Under the pieces are notes generated by a model. The model saw only the letters and a program-made list of their open reading frames with translations, searched no databases and was not told the origin of the DNA. Below, in pieces: positions 53,875 to 63,837 of a stretch of DNA of 64,000 bases (position 1 is its first letter; each line of letters begins with the position of its first letter). A program made the position numbers and the translations under genes. The DNA is from Micavibrio_A sp964539025 (GTDB lineage: Bacteria; Pseudomonadota; Alphaproteobacteria; Micavibrionales; Micavibrionaceae): NCBI GenBank assembly GCA_964539025.1, contig CAZIFA010000006.1, positions 122,287-186,286 of the forward strand, given 5' to 3'.

Positions 53875-55794
53875 TCAAATCACCTGACGCGTGCCGATTT
53901 CGACCACCTGCGAGGGAGGAATGCGGAAAAAGTCTGTGGCGTCGATAGCACTTTTGGCCATCGCAACGTAAATGCCATCCTGCCAGCCGGGGAGGCCGAA
54001 ACGTGCGTCTGGAACGATTTTACGGTGGCCTAGGAAGAACGAGGCATTTTCGACATCGATATCATGGCCGAGCGCGCGGGCGCGGTAGAGCGCGGCAGGG
54101 ACATTCGGCGTTTCCACGAATCCGAAATTGATGATAATACGCATAAGGTGGTCATTTAGCGGTTGTACCGTTATCCGTTGTTCGAGCGGCACGCGTGGAA
54201 TCTGCGTGATCGAAATAGTCAGGATGATGTTTTTATTGTGCAGAACCTGATTGTGTTTGAGGTTTTGCATCATAGTTTCGGGCGCATGTTCCGGATCGGA
54301 TGTCAGGAAGATCGCGGTGCCAGACACGATATGCGGCGGATCACGTTCCAGCATTTCGGCAAGGTCTATGAGCGAGATCGCCTGTGCCTGTGCCTTAGTG
54401 ACAAGATATTTCGTACCTTTCACCCATGTAAGAATAAGCAGAATAAAATACAGACCAAAGACGAGCGGGACGAAACCGCCATCGAGCACTTTCAAAAGGT
54501 TCGAAGACAGGAACGTTACTTCAATAAATATTAGTGGCAGGATAACCATGCCCGCGACCAGATAACCTCTTTTGCGCACTTTTGCGAGGTAATTTAACGC
54601 GATGATAGATGAACAGACAAAGGTTCCCGTTACCGCGATGCCGTAGGCGGAGGCGAGGGAGCTGGATGTCTGGAACACGAGTATCAGGAACAAGACACTG
54701 TATAGCAGCAGCGTGTTGATTTTGGGCATATAGATCTGCCCTTCTTGTTTTTCCGATGTGTGACGGATCTCCATACGCGGCAAAAGACCAAGCTGCATCG
54801 CCTGGCTGGCGACGGAATATGCGCCGGTAATGACTGCCTGCGAAGCGATGATGGTGGCAAGGGTTGCTAGAATGACCATCGGGATCAGCGCCCATTCGGG
54901 GAAGAGCAAGAAGAACGGATTTTCGATGGTGGCGGGTAACGTCATAAGGAGTGCGCCCTGACCAAGATAATTCAGCGCAAGACACGGAAACACGAAATAC
55001 AGCCATGCCATCTGAATTGGTTTACGCCCAAAATGCCCGAGGTCGGAATAAAGCGCTTCCGCCCCAGTGACAGCGAGGAAGACTGAGCCGAGCACGACAA
55101 AACTCAAAAATCCGTGGCTGAATAAAAACGTATAAGCGTAATAGGGATTTAGAGAATTCAGGACTATTGGCTGTTTGATGATCCAGCTAAGTCCGCCAAG
55201 CCCAAGCGCAATAAACCAAATTATGGTGATGGGTCCAAAAAATTTAGAGACGTTGCCCGTGCCGTGCCGCTGTACGGCGAACAGGCCGATAATTATTGCC
55301 AAAGAAATCGGCAGTACGAAGTTTTCGAACGCGGGCGTGATCAGGATCGTACCCTCAATAGCAGATAGAACCGAAATAGCAGGCGTGATGGCACCATCTC
55401 CGAAAAAGAACGCCGCGCCCATAACTCCGGCAAAAAATACAACGCCCATATGCCGCCCGATTGTGCGCTGTGTCAGTGCCATCAAAGATAAGACACCGCC
55501 TTCGCCGCGGTTGTCTACGCGCAAAAGGAACAGCACATATTTCACGGTGACGACGAGCATCAACGACCAGAGGATGAGCGAAAGAATGCCTAGAATTTCT
55601 CCATTTTCCACGCCATCGACCGCAATGTGATGCGCTGCTTCGCGAAAAGCGTAAAGCGGGCTGGTGCCAATATCACCATAGACGACGCCGATACAGCCGA
55701 TCAGAAGCGTACGGAAATGGGCCGTTGTCATCCGTCCATGGGAATCGTGATGGGACGGAGCGGCGCCGGTTGGGTCGGTGTCTTCGTGGTTCAT
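53875..55794 (-). CDS. kup: Potassium uptake protein Kup
   Basis: A 639-residue KUP/HAK/KT-type K+:H+ symporter. About twelve membrane helices fill residues 25-455, starting with the signature GCIGVVYGDIGTSPLYAFREA and including GEGGVLSLMALTQR near 97. A soluble C-terminal domain (about 480-639) follows. It is an inner-membrane protein for low-affinity K+ uptake. Single gene, with no other K+ genes nearby. Confidence 0.95.
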   Translation of the reverse strand: MNHEDTDPTGAAPSHHDSHGRMTTAHFRTLLIGCIGVVYGDIGTSPLYAFREAAHHIAVDGVENGEILGILSLILWSLMLVVTVKYVLFLLRVDNRGEGGVLSLMALTQRTIGRHMGVVFFAGVMGAAFFFGDGAITPAISVLSAIEGTILITPAFENFVLPISLAIIIGLFAVQRHGTGNVSKFFGPITIIWFIALGLGGLSWIIKQPIVLNSLNPYYAYTFLFSHGFLSFVVLGSVFLAVTGAEALYSDLGHFGRKPIQMAWLYFVFPCLALNYLGQGALLMTLPATIENPFFLLFPEWALIPMVILATLATIIASQAVITGAYSVASQAMQLGLLPRMEIRHTSEKQEGQIYMPKINTLLLYSVLFLILVFQTSSSLASAYGIAVTGTFVCSSIIALNYLAKVRKRGYLVAGMVILPLIFIEVTFLSSNLLKVLDGGFVPLVFGLYFILLILTWVKGTKYLVTKAQAQAISLIDLAEMLERDPPHIVSGTAIFLTSDPEHAPETMMQNLKHNQVLHNKNIILTISITQIPRVPLEQRITVQPLNDHLMRIIINFGFVETPNVPAALYRARALGHDIDVENASFFLGHRKIVPDARFGLPGWQDGIYVAMAKSAIDATDFFRIPPSQVVEIGTRQVI

Positions 55795-55873
55795 GAAATC
55801 TCTTGAAGGTGGGACGTGTTACGCGATCTATGAAAGGATACGGGGCGTTGCGAGTCTTGTCCAGCGGAGGGGG

Positions 55874-56674
55874 TTAGAAATCATAAAATATGAAAAATAC
55901 GGCGAGGCCTAGCGCGATGCGATACCAAGCAAAGGGCGCAAAGCCGTGGCGGGAAACGAACCCTACGACCGTTTTGACCACGATGAGGGCGGTGCCGAAC
56001 GAAGCGGCAAGGCCCGCCAGCATCAGGCCGGGATCAGGATAGGTGAGAAGGGAATCCCAATTTTTGTATAGATCATAGGCAACCGCGCAGAACATGACGG
56101 GCATAGCGAGGAAGAAGGAAAATTCCGTTGCCGCCGCCCGCGAAAGGCCAAGGGCGAGTGATCCCATGATCGTGGCGCCGGAGCGTGATATGCCGGGGAT
56201 CATTGCCACGGCCTGACAACAACCGATAAGCAATGCCTGTTTGAAAGAAATATTGTCGACATTTTCGACAATGGGGCGGGTTAATTTCTTTTCAAAAAAC
56301 AAGATGAACAGGCCGCCGAGGATCAGCGTCGATCCAATAATCATAGGGTTATAAAGGACGGTCTTGATAAAATCGTGGAATAGCGCGCCGATGGCAAGTG
56401 CGGGCAGCGTGCCAACGATGACGTTGAACGCGAAACGCTGCGCGGTTTTATCAGAAGGGATTCCAACAATAGTTTTGAAGATTTTTTCACGGTATAGAAC
56501 CATCACGGCCATAATGGCGCCGATCTGGATAAAGACTTCGAACACACGTCCGGGCGGGGTAGGGAAGTGAAGTCCTTCGATGAGAAGTATAAGATGGCCC
56601 GTCGAGGAGACCGGAATGAATTCCGTCATCCCCTCGATAAAGCCTAAAAAGATCGCTGTAAGGTAATCCGTCAT
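55874..56674 (-). CDS. uppP: Undecaprenyl-diphosphatase
   Basis: A 266-residue BacA/UppP that dephosphorylates undecaprenyl diphosphate so the lipid carrier of peptidoglycan and O-antigen synthesis can be reused. The catalytic motifs EGMTEFIPVSSTGHL (residues 14-28) and GISRSGAT (near 160) are intact, and eight hydrophobic segments are evident. Its ATG overlaps the stop of the upstream permease gene (ATGA). Confidence 0.95.
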   Translation of the reverse strand: MTDYLTAIFLGFIEGMTEFIPVSSTGHLILLIEGLHFPTPPGRVFEVFIQIGAIMAVMVLYREKIFKTIVGIPSDKTAQRFAFNVIVGTLPALAIGALFHDFIKTVLYNPMIIGSTLILGGLFILFFEKKLTRPIVENVDNISFKQALLIGCCQAVAMIPGISRSGATIMGSLALGLSRAAATEFSFFLAMPVMFCAVAYDLYKNWDSLLTYPDPGLMLAGLAASFGTALIVVKTVVGFVSRHGFAPFAWYRIALGLAVFFIFYDF

Positions 56675-58074
56675 GTACGGAGTTTGCTATGCCTGATCCC
56701 ATAAGCAAAGTAAATAACCATTCCGACAGCCAACCAGACAAGGAAACGCATATGCGTTTCGAACGGCAGGAAGGCGATCAGCGCGCCGCAGGACAGAACG
56801 CCGAGCACAGGAAGCAAAATGCCGAACGGCATTTTGAACGGGCGCGGCATTTCGGGATGCAGTTTACGGATGGCGATAACGCCGCCGCAAACGATAACAA
56901 AGGCTGCGAGTGTGCCTATATTGACCAGTTCTGCAAGTGCAGTGAAGGGCACGAAGCCCGCCATGATTGCCATGGCGATACCGCAGATGACGGTGGTGCG
57001 TACCGGCGTCTGGGTTTTCGGGCTGACTTTGGCGAAGAACGGCGAGATCAGACCATCGCGGGAGATGCCGAGAATGATCCTGGTCAGGCCGTAATAGAGA
57101 ACAAGCATCACGGTGGTAAGACCCGTGATAACGCCGGTTGCGACAAGCGCGGAGGCCCAGTTGAGACCTAGCAGTTGCAGCGCATGCGCGACGGGCGATG
57201 GTACGTTGAGTTGATCATATTTCACAACGCCGGTCAGAAGGCCGGAGACGATAATGTAGATGATCGTGCAGATGATCAGGCTTCCCATGATGCCGATAGG
57301 TACGTCACGTTTGGGATCGCGCGCTTCTTCAACGGCGGTAGAAACAGCATCGAAGCCTACATAGGCGAAGAAGACGAGCGATGCGCCAGCCAGAATGCCG
57401 ATCGGTTTGCCTTCGGCCGTGTGGTCGAACCAGCCGAACGGCATAAAGGGCGACCAGTTTTCCGGTGCGACATGGAAGACGGCGACAGCTATAAACACGG
57501 AAATGGTAAGCAGTTTAACGAACACCATCGCGGCGTTAAGTTTTGCGCTTTCCTTGACGCCTGCGATCAGTAAGAACATCAGGATCAAGATAATAGCGGC
57601 GGCAGGAAGATTGACGAGGCCGGGGTTTTCAGCGAACGGTCCGCGCATCAGGTAATCAGGTAGCGGCGCGCCGATGGCGGTCAGAGCATTGTTGAAGTAA
57701 CCGCTCCAGCCAACGGCGACAGCAGCGACGGACACGCCATATTCAAGGATAAGGTCCCAGCCAATGATCCAAGCGACGAGTTCCCCGAACGCGGCGTAAG
57801 AATAGCCGTATGCCGATCCGCATCCGCCAACGCTGGCGGCAAGTTCGGAATAGGCGAGGGCGGCGAAGGTACAGGCAACGCCCGCGACGACGAAGGATAA
57901 AACGACAGCAGGGCCTGCCTGTGTTGCGGCGGCGGTTCCGGTAAGTACAAAAATTCCCGTGCCGATGATAGCGCCGATGCCGAGCAGTGTGAGGTCAAAC
58001 GCGCTTAAGCATTTTTTTAAGCCAGAGCTTTCCAGATCGGCGTTGTGCAATTTTCGGCGAAATAATTGTGACAT
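56671..58074 (-). CDS. APC-family amino acid permease
   Basis: A 467-residue permease with about twelve membrane helices. It opens with LTLLGIGAIIGTGIFVLTG (residues 30-48), the substrate-binding GxG helix of APC transporters, and looks closest to the cationic amino acid transporter (CAT/YhdG) branch. Substrate not determinable. Start at 58074 chosen because AGGGGA lies upstream; an in-frame start at 58110 exists. Probably co-transcribed with uppP. Confidence 0.88.
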   Translation of the reverse strand: MSQLFRRKLHNADLESSGLKKCLSAFDLTLLGIGAIIGTGIFVLTGTAAATQAGPAVVLSFVVAGVACTFAALAYSELAASVGGCGSAYGYSYAAFGELVAWIIGWDLILEYGVSVAAVAVGWSGYFNNALTAIGAPLPDYLMRGPFAENPGLVNLPAAAIILILMFLLIAGVKESAKLNAAMVFVKLLTISVFIAVAVFHVAPENWSPFMPFGWFDHTAEGKPIGILAGASLVFFAYVGFDAVSTAVEEARDPKRDVPIGIMGSLIICTIIYIIVSGLLTGVVKYDQLNVPSPVAHALQLLGLNWASALVATGVITGLTTVMLVLYYGLTRIILGISRDGLISPFFAKVSPKTQTPVRTTVICGIAMAIMAGFVPFTALAELVNIGTLAAFVIVCGGVIAIRKLHPEMPRPFKMPFGILLPVLGVLSCGALIAFLPFETHMRFLVWLAVGMVIYFAYGIRHSKLRT

Positions 58075-58122
58075 AGCGGTATCCCCTGATTGTTGCGCCC
58101 ATAGCGGCACGTAAGGGGTACC

Positions 58123-58857
58123 TTATTTCTGTTTTTCGATCTTCTCAAGCCTGATAACGACGCGGCGGTTCTGGGCTTGGTTTTCCTCGATAGGTTTTCC
58201 GGCTTCGTCGCGATTGGGCACTTTGGGCACGGATTCAGCAAAACCAACGGCCCGCAGCCGTGTGGGCGGCACGCCAAGTTCAATTAAAGTGCGAACCACG
58301 GCGGCGGCACGGGCCGTGGATAACTCCCAGTTCGAGGGGAATTGAGACGTCTTTATGGGGATGTCGTCGGTGTAGCCTTCGACCGAAATCGTATAATTCT
58401 TGTATTCGTCCGACATTAGGCTGGGCTGCAATTCGGAAAGGATTTTTACTCCGTCTTCGCTCAAATTCGCCGCGCCGCGCGGAAAGAAGGGGGCGCTGTT
58501 CATTTCGATGGTGGTGATGCGATCGCCTTTTTGTACCTCGACGTCTTTTTGTTCAGGGAAACGATCGACGATGGAAGGCAGAGCTTCGTATAAATCATCG
58601 GAAGATACAGGCGTATCTTTTTCCGCTTCGGGTAGGGTGTAAGTGCCTTTCATCTTGGCGGATTCACCGCCTGAAAATTGTTCTACGACTTTGTCCTTGG
58701 CTTCTTTGAATTTACGTTCGTCCGGAACGGCGATGGCGAGGAATACGGCAAAGAAACACAGCAATAGTGTAATCATATCCGCATAGGTCATCAGCCAGTC
58801 ATCGACATGGACCTCTTCGGAAGAGCGGCGGCGGTTAAAAAGGCGGTAGCGGCTCAA
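58123..58857 (-). CDS. motB: Flagellar motor stator protein MotB
   Basis: A 244-residue stator subunit. A single membrane helix (about 22-44) carries TYADMITLLLCFF with the proton-accepting Asp27. A plug/linker follows, then an OmpA-type peptidoglycan-binding domain (about 115-240: SVEGYTDDIPI, NWELSTARAAAVVR, GFAESVPKVPN). It anchors MotA4-MotB2 stators to the cell wall. Start overlaps the motA stop by 4 bp. No flagellar structural genes are adjacent. Confidence 0.9.
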   Translation of the reverse strand: MSRYRLFNRRRSSEEVHVDDWLMTYADMITLLLCFFAVFLAIAVPDERKFKEAKDKVVEQFSGGESAKMKGTYTLPEAEKDTPVSSDDLYEALPSIVDRFPEQKDVEVQKGDRITTIEMNSAPFFPRGAANLSEDGVKILSELQPSLMSDEYKNYTISVEGYTDDIPIKTSQFPSNWELSTARAAAVVRTLIELGVPPTRLRAVGFAESVPKVPNRDEAGKPIEENQAQNRRVVIRLEKIEKQK

Positions 58858-59669
58858 AGGCTCACCTGCTTATAGCCGCGATTGTCGAGATCATAGTGGG
58901 AATCAAAGCTCAGGAAAGAATTCAGCCTGTCCTGAATATAACGTGGTGAGCGGTTGGCTACGAGAAGGACGAGGCCTTCGGTGATGAGCTGGTTTCTAAA
59001 ACGCAGTGCTTCCTGCTTTTGTTGTAGCTTTGCGGAGGCTGGCATGTACACCATCCGTGCGGTGACAACACCATAGAGCGTTGCGAGCAGCGAGATAGCA
59101 AGACCGGCGCCAATCCCCGACATATCACCTTTGATGTCGCCGAGCATAATAACCATCCCGACCAACGTGCCGACCATTCCAAAAGCGGGTGCATGTCCGG
59201 CCATCGCCATCAGCACGCGCGATGGAATCGTCGCACGTTCATAGGCGGCATCTGCGGCTGTTTCCATCATGCTACGCACATCTTCGGGTGGGTAGTTGCT
59301 GACCACCATGTCTATACCATAGCGCACGAACGGATCGGCGATGCCGAGCTTGCCGGTTTCGTTTTCAAGGCCAAGAAGGCCGCGATCTTTGACGATACGC
59401 GCCCAGCCGATGATTTCGATGAGGTCTTTTTGCAGGTTTTGGTGTGTGGCTTCGGCACGCTTGAACATCAGGCCCACGGAACGCAGCGCTTCCATCACGT
59501 AATTGGCCTCGAAGCTCATAAAGGCAACGGCCAGAGAACCGCCGACGACGATCATCAGGCCTTCGACGCTGATAAAGCCCAGTAGGTTATTTGTGCCTAT
59601 GAAAATGGCGGTCAGGATGAGGAGGAATCCTATGGCCGCGCCCGCTATGGATGCTCTGGAGTACTGCAT
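58854..59669 (-). CDS. motA: Flagellar motor stator protein MotA
   Basis: A 271-residue MotA/PomA-type channel subunit with four membrane helices (about 8-30, 32-52, 155-180, 188-208) and a cytoplasmic loop between helices 2 and 3. The segments PAFGMVGTLVGMVIML and GAGLAISLLATLYGV near the third and fourth helices are the conserved MotA signature. Couples ion flow to torque. First gene of a motA-motB pair. Confidence 0.9.
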   Translation of the reverse strand: MQYSRASIAGAAIGFLLILTAIFIGTNNLLGFISVEGLMIVVGGSLAVAFMSFEANYVMEALRSVGLMFKRAEATHQNLQKDLIEIIGWARIVKDRGLLGLENETGKLGIADPFVRYGIDMVVSNYPPEDVRSMMETAADAAYERATIPSRVLMAMAGHAPAFGMVGTLVGMVIMLGDIKGDMSGIGAGLAISLLATLYGVVTARMVYMPASAKLQQKQEALRFRNQLITEGLVLLVANRSPRYIQDRLNSFLSFDSHYDLDNRGYKQVSL

Positions 59670-59794
59670 GTGCCTCTATAGATGTGATTTTCGAAAAACG
59701 TCTTTGAACCCAGACTATGCAAGGAGCATACCATTTGGTTAACAGGCATTAAACTACCAAACTTATTTTACAGATTGCGACCATAAAGGCGGGT

Positions 59795-60754
59795 ATGCAG
59801 GAACGGTCTCTTTCCTTTATAGTTATTTTTATGGATGACAGGCTTGCCGACAAGACCATTGAACCGCGTTATGCGTTGATCTCTTCCGTTTGGGTGGTGG
59901 CAACGGTTGCCGTTCTGATTGTTATCAAAGGATATGCGTTTCTGATCTCCGGTTCGGCGGCGGTCTTGGCGTCATTGACGGATTCGCTGACGGATGTCGC
60001 CATTTCCCTCATGATGCTCATTGCTTTACGATATTCTCTGCGTCCGGCGGATCGTGATCATCGCCATGGCCATGGTAAGATGGAAGGGATTGCCGCTCTT
60101 TTTCAGGCGGCCTTTTTGTCAGGTGCCGGGCTGTTTCTGATTTTTGAATCTTTGCGGCGCTTTGCTGAGCCGACCACTGTTACGCATCATATGACTGGTG
60201 TTGCTGTCGCGGGAATTGCCATCGTTCTATCCATGCTTCTGGTCATGGTACAAAACTATTGTCTAAAACGTGCGCCATCACTCATCACAAAAGCCGATCA
60301 GGCGCATTACAAAACAGATATCCTGTTGAACGGTGGCGTAATGGTTGCGCTTCTCTTGAATTATTACGGCGCTCCGGGATGGGTGGATCCGGCCTGTGCT
60401 ATCCTGATTGCTTTGTATTACGGCGGTATCTCGATAAAGATAGCGGTTGATGCGGTTGACATGTTGATGGATAAGGAATTGCCCGAAGCCGTGCGTACGA
60501 AAATCAAAGAGACGATCAAACGCCATCCGGATATTCTGGGTTTCCATGATTTGCGCACACGCAAAGCAGGCATGGTCATTCATATATCGATGGATGTGGA
60601 GATCGATCCGGAACTATCTTTGCAGCATGCGCATGGAATTATCCGCGCCCTCGAACATGATATTCTTGATGACTTTCCCTATGCGGAGATCATCATCCAC
60701 GCCGATCCCTATGGCGATCCGCACGACACGCGGCATCAGGTGGGGGTTCATTGA
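59795..60754 (+). CDS. Cation diffusion facilitator (FieF-like metal efflux)
   Basis: A 319-residue CDF transporter with six membrane helices and a C-terminal cytoplasmic ferredoxin-like domain. The helix-2 metal site is visible as DSLTDVAIS (DxxxD) near 67, helix 5 has HYKTDILLNGG (HxxxD) near 169, and a loop HRHGHGKME lies between. Exports divalent metals such as Zn2+ or Fe2+ by proton exchange. AAAGG precedes the ATG at 59795; a second ATG at 59831 is possible but lacks a site. The stop overlaps the glk TTG. Confidence 0.9.
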   Translation: MQERSLSFIVIFMDDRLADKTIEPRYALISSVWVVATVAVLIVIKGYAFLISGSAAVLASLTDSLTDVAISLMMLIALRYSLRPADRDHRHGHGKMEGIAALFQAAFLSGAGLFLIFESLRRFAEPTTVTHHMTGVAVAGIAIVLSMLLVMVQNYCLKRAPSLITKADQAHYKTDILLNGGVMVALLLNYYGAPGWVDPACAILIALYYGGISIKIAVDAVDMLMDKELPEAVRTKIKETIKRHPDILGFHDLRTRKAGMVIHISMDVEIDPELSLQHAHGIIRALEHDILDDFPYAEIIIHADPYGDPHDTRHQVGVH

Positions 60755-61650
60755 GCAGGGTTCTGGCAGATCTGGGCGGAACGCATCTGCGCCTCGCGAA
60801 GGCGGAGAATCCCCGCGCAGTCAAAAAATATAAAATCGCCGACTATCCGGATATCGAAATGATCTTGCGGGATTTCGCGCCGAACATCGGTGCGTTATAC
60901 CTCGCATCTGCCGTGACGCCACGCGGCGGCGTCATCGAGGATAGACGCTTTAGTGACAAGAGCCGCTGGACGATTGACCTCCCGAAACTACAGGACAGAC
61001 TTTCCCTACAAAAGCTCCTCGTTCTGAACGATCTGGAGGCCGCCGCTCTCGCGCTGCCTGGTCTGAACGGGGATGATCTGGCCTCACTCCTTCCCGTAAC
61101 GGAAGAGCAGATTCACTTTGACCATCCGCCCAAGCTGCTCGTTGGAATCGGCACCGGTATTGGTCATGCTTTCCTGTTCGAAAAGGCGGGACACGAGCCT
61201 TTCGTCCAGCGTACGCACGGTGGCCATATCCCGGCGCTGGCCGTGTCCGATGAGCAAAAGGAAATTGTCGCCGGTATGACTGCAGGCAACCGGCGCGGAC
61301 GGGATTTGATTGTCGAAGATATTATTTCTGGAACTGGCTACGCCAATCTTTTGGAAATAATACCTGAAGACCGGGCACTCCGTCTGTTCTGGGAATTTCT
61401 GGGATTATATTGCAACACACTGACATCCGTCTGCGGCGCGTATGGTGGGGTGTATCTAACGGGCGGGGTCGCCGATGAGATGATCGATGCGCGCAAGATC
61501 AACATGATGTCCTTTGAGACGTATTTCCGCCGTCCCGAAACGCGTCTCATGGCCTCGGTTGTCGTCGAAAGCCTCGCTTCGACGCCTGTCTATTATTGTC
61601 AGGAGAAAAACCTGCCGATTATCGGCCTTGCTTCACTGGTGCGCCCATGA
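60751..61650 (+). CDS. glk: Glucokinase
   Basis: A 299-residue Glk-type kinase that phosphorylates glucose at C6. ATP-binding ADLGGTHLRLA at residues 6-16, VLNDLEAAALALP near 91 with the catalytic Asp, and the second phosphate loop GIGTGIGHAF near 131. Start is a TTG overlapping the CDF stop; the end overlaps the next gene by 4 bp. Length a little below the usual ~320. Confidence 0.88.
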   Translation: MSRVLADLGGTHLRLAKAENPRAVKKYKIADYPDIEMILRDFAPNIGALYLASAVTPRGGVIEDRRFSDKSRWTIDLPKLQDRLSLQKLLVLNDLEAAALALPGLNGDDLASLLPVTEEQIHFDHPPKLLVGIGTGIGHAFLFEKAGHEPFVQRTHGGHIPALAVSDEQKEIVAGMTAGNRRGRDLIVEDIISGTGYANLLEIIPEDRALRLFWEFLGLYCNTLTSVCGAYGGVYLTGGVADEMIDARKINMMSFETYFRRPETRLMASVVVESLASTPVYYCQEKNLPIIGLASLVRP

Positions 61651-62444
61651 CTCTCACGTCCAAAGCCTATCTGACGATCGATGACTCTCCGTCCACGCGG
61701 ATGGACGATCTGGTTGATTATTTGGAAAAGATGGGTATTCCAGCCATCTTTTATTGCCGCGGCGATCATCTGGAAGAAAACACGGTGTCTGCCATTCGCG
61801 CCCTGCAAAAAGGGTTCGTGCTGGCCAACCACACATATTCGCATCAGCGCGCTAGCGATAAAGATTTTGCATGGATCGTTGATGATATAGAGCGGTGCGA
61901 AAAACTTTTACAAGAAGTTCACGCGATCGCACAGGTGCGAAGAAAAGGGAAGTATTTTCGTTTCCCGCATATGGATCGCGGCACGGCAGGTTGGATCGTC
62001 GATTATGATCGTTATCCGGCAGAAGAGAAGGGCGCATTGTTTGCGGCTTTTACCGACGGGCTTAATATTCAATCCATGGATCGGCCCACCCAGGCAGCGT
62101 TCGACAAGAAAGATCGCTTGCAACGTTACCTCGCCAGTGCGGGCTATACTCAGCCTTTTAAGGACGTAGCCCATGCATGGTTTGCCAAGGGGGAGATCGC
62201 CAGCGCCTATGATTGTCTTTACACCTATTCCAATTGCGATTGGATGCTGACCGCCCGCCATAGCGGGAAATGGCCCTATAAATCGGTTAACGATCTTAAA
62301 GAAAAGGCGTTAAACGACCCATGGCTCTCGGTGGAAGGCGGTGTTAACGTCATTCTGGCCCACGATCAGGCGGAAATTGTTGACGTAACCATAGATTTGG
62401 TGGATCACTTGGCGGAAAACGGTGTGAAATTCCTAGAGGTGTGA
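61647..62444 (+). CDS. Polysaccharide deacetylase-like (NodB homology) protein
   Basis: A 265-residue carbohydrate-esterase-4-like protein. The motif-1 pair is TIDDSPS (Asp12-Asp13), and the zinc-binding HxxxH is in LANHTYSHQ near 60. Motif 3 is less clear (FRFPHMDRG near 108). No signal peptide is seen, unusual for a cell-wall or chitin deacetylase. The ATG overlaps the glk stop (ATGA). Substrate unknown. Confidence 0.8.
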   Translation: MTLTSKAYLTIDDSPSTRMDDLVDYLEKMGIPAIFYCRGDHLEENTVSAIRALQKGFVLANHTYSHQRASDKDFAWIVDDIERCEKLLQEVHAIAQVRRKGKYFRFPHMDRGTAGWIVDYDRYPAEEKGALFAAFTDGLNIQSMDRPTQAAFDKKDRLQRYLASAGYTQPFKDVAHAWFAKGEIASAYDCLYTYSNCDWMLTARHSGKWPYKSVNDLKEKALNDPWLSVEGGVNVILAHDQAEIVDVTIDLVDHLAENGVKFLEV

Positions 62445-62447
62445 ACT

Positions 62448-63260
62448 ATGCGCGATTTACTTGTTTATGTGATTGCAGATTACGGCGATCTGCACGATTT
62501 GGCTTTTGCTGAAGTCCAGCAGAAACTTCATTATGAGCTACACGATTTAGACGCGGAAATAACGGCGTTTGCCGTGCCTGCGTTTGATACAGTGGCGACG
62601 GGTTTCGTATTGGCACAGACGGCGATCAATTCCAAGCTGAGCGAGAAGCAAAAATTCTACGTTAATACGGCGCCAAGAAAAGATGATCTGACGCCGCGCG
62701 TGAAAAATTCCGGCGAAGGTTTAGCCTACGTCAAATTATTCAACGGCGTTGAAATCGTTGCGGTCAATTCCGGCTATTCGCTTTCCTTCGTGAAAGATGC
62801 TGCCGTCGAGATTCGCGAAATCCATTGCGACCGCGACGGATCACAATTCCGTTCCCGCGATGTTTTTCCGCCTGCGTTCGGCCTTATCGCGCATGGAGAT
62901 TATTCTCACCTGGGCCGTGATATCCGGGACGATGTTCCAGATTACGAGAAGAATGTCGTCTGTTACACGGATGGTTACGGCAACATGAAATGTTCCGTCG
63001 ATCCAAAGGATATTTCCGCGATCAACAACAAGCATATCACGCTCGATGTCAACGGACGCCACACGGCGGCCCGTGTCGCCGAAGGTATATTCGGCGTGGC
63101 CGATGGCGAATTCTGCTTTTCTAAGGGATCGTCCGGCTGGACGCTGCCGGGCGGCAAGAAGGTCGAATTCACCGAAATCGTCCAGCGTGGTGGCAACGCG
63201 GCCAAGACGTTCGGTAAACCGCCAGGCGGCATCGAAGTCCAGTGGCGTGTGATTGACTAA
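62448..63260 (+). CDS. DUF62-like protein (SAM hydroxide adenosyltransferase family)
   Basis: A 270-residue protein resembling the SAM hydroxide adenosyltransferase/fluorinase superfamily. Residues 70-160 hold the expected pattern: FYVNTAPRKDD, VEIVAVNSGYSLSFV (the 'apDNGLL.fv' position), and FRSRDVFPPAFGLIAHG (the 'F.GRD.FaP.aa.la' motif). The C-terminal half is beta-rich. Typical members hydrolyse SAM to adenosine and methionine. The conserved Asp of the first motif is present near residue 11. Fourth gene of the run that starts with the cation transporter. Confidence 0.7.
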   Translation: MRDLLVYVIADYGDLHDLAFAEVQQKLHYELHDLDAEITAFAVPAFDTVATGFVLAQTAINSKLSEKQKFYVNTAPRKDDLTPRVKNSGEGLAYVKLFNGVEIVAVNSGYSLSFVKDAAVEIREIHCDRDGSQFRSRDVFPPAFGLIAHGDYSHLGRDIRDDVPDYEKNVVCYTDGYGNMKCSVDPKDISAINNKHITLDVNGRHTAARVAEGIFGVADGEFCFSKGSSGWTLPGGKKVEFTEIVQRGGNAAKTFGKPPGGIEVQWRVID

Positions 63261-63308
63261 CAAAGAGTTGATCTTTTGCCAAACTTCTGCTTTTTATCAG
63301 TAGCCTGA

Positions 63309-63382
63309 GCGGGTGTAGCTTAGTGGTAAAGCTCCAGCCTTCCAAGCTGGCTATGGGGGTTCGATTCCCCTCACCCGCTCCA
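63309..63382 (+). tRNA. tRNA-Gly(TCC)
   Basis: Acceptor GCGGGTG/CACCCGC, anticodon loop CTTCCAA (TCC), T-loop TTCGATT, discriminator T and encoded CCA. It precedes tuf, a frequent alphaproteobacterial arrangement. Confidence 0.95.
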
Positions 63383-63428
63383 TTTCAGTTCATATTGAAC
63401 TACCGCATATCCGGCCTATATTTCCTTG

Positions 63429-63698
63429 ATGATGAAAGACAATAAGGATCAATCCCGTTTCGAACTGGTCGAGCAGGGCCATACCGCCTACGCTGATTAC
63501 GGCCTGAGTGATGGCGTTCTATCGATCAAATATGTTTTCTCTCCGTCCGAGCTTCGGGGGCAGGGGACGGCGAGCCGCCTGATGGAAGGGATTGCTAGCC
63601 ATGCAAGGGCCGAAAACCTGAAAATCCTTCCGATTTGCAGCTATGCGGCGGCATGGCTGCGAAAACATAAGGCGTATCACGATCTTAGGGTGCAATAA
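63429..63698 (+). CDS. Small GNAT-type N-acetyltransferase (YjdJ/Gcn5-like)
   Basis: An 89-residue protein of the short GNAT class. It holds the acetyl-CoA-binding motif LRGQGTASRLMEGIASHA (R/Q-x-x-G-x-G/A pattern) near 42 and ILPICSYAAAWLRKH near 66. Members are often annotated N-acetyltransferase but the substrate is unknown. Start ATG at 63429; a TTG directly before and an ATG at 63432 are possible. Confidence 0.85.
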   Translation: MMKDNKDQSRFELVEQGHTAYADYGLSDGVLSIKYVFSPSELRGQGTASRLMEGIASHARAENLKILPICSYAAAWLRKHKAYHDLRVQ

Positions 63699-63714
63699 CC
63701 CCTTAAAATCACAG

Positions 63715-63743
63715 TTGACAAGAGCCTTGCGGTTTTCTATTCC
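63715..63743 (+). promoter_or_regulatory. Putative tuf promoter
   Basis: TTGACA (63715-63720), 17-bp spacer, TATTCC (63738-63743), leaving a ~90-base leader before tuf. Confidence 0.5.
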
Positions 63744-63837
63744 AATGGCACAGAATTCGTGGCGGAATGCGCCCTTTTGGGTGGTCCGATGGATAAAAAC
63801 GCGAAAGTATTTTTAACATCGAAAGAGGAATTAAAAC

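Noticed and set aside
53806..54033. 75-codon plus-strand ORF near the island's right border
   Set aside because: It overlaps the 3' end of kup on the other strand and has no ribosome binding site or recognisable content.
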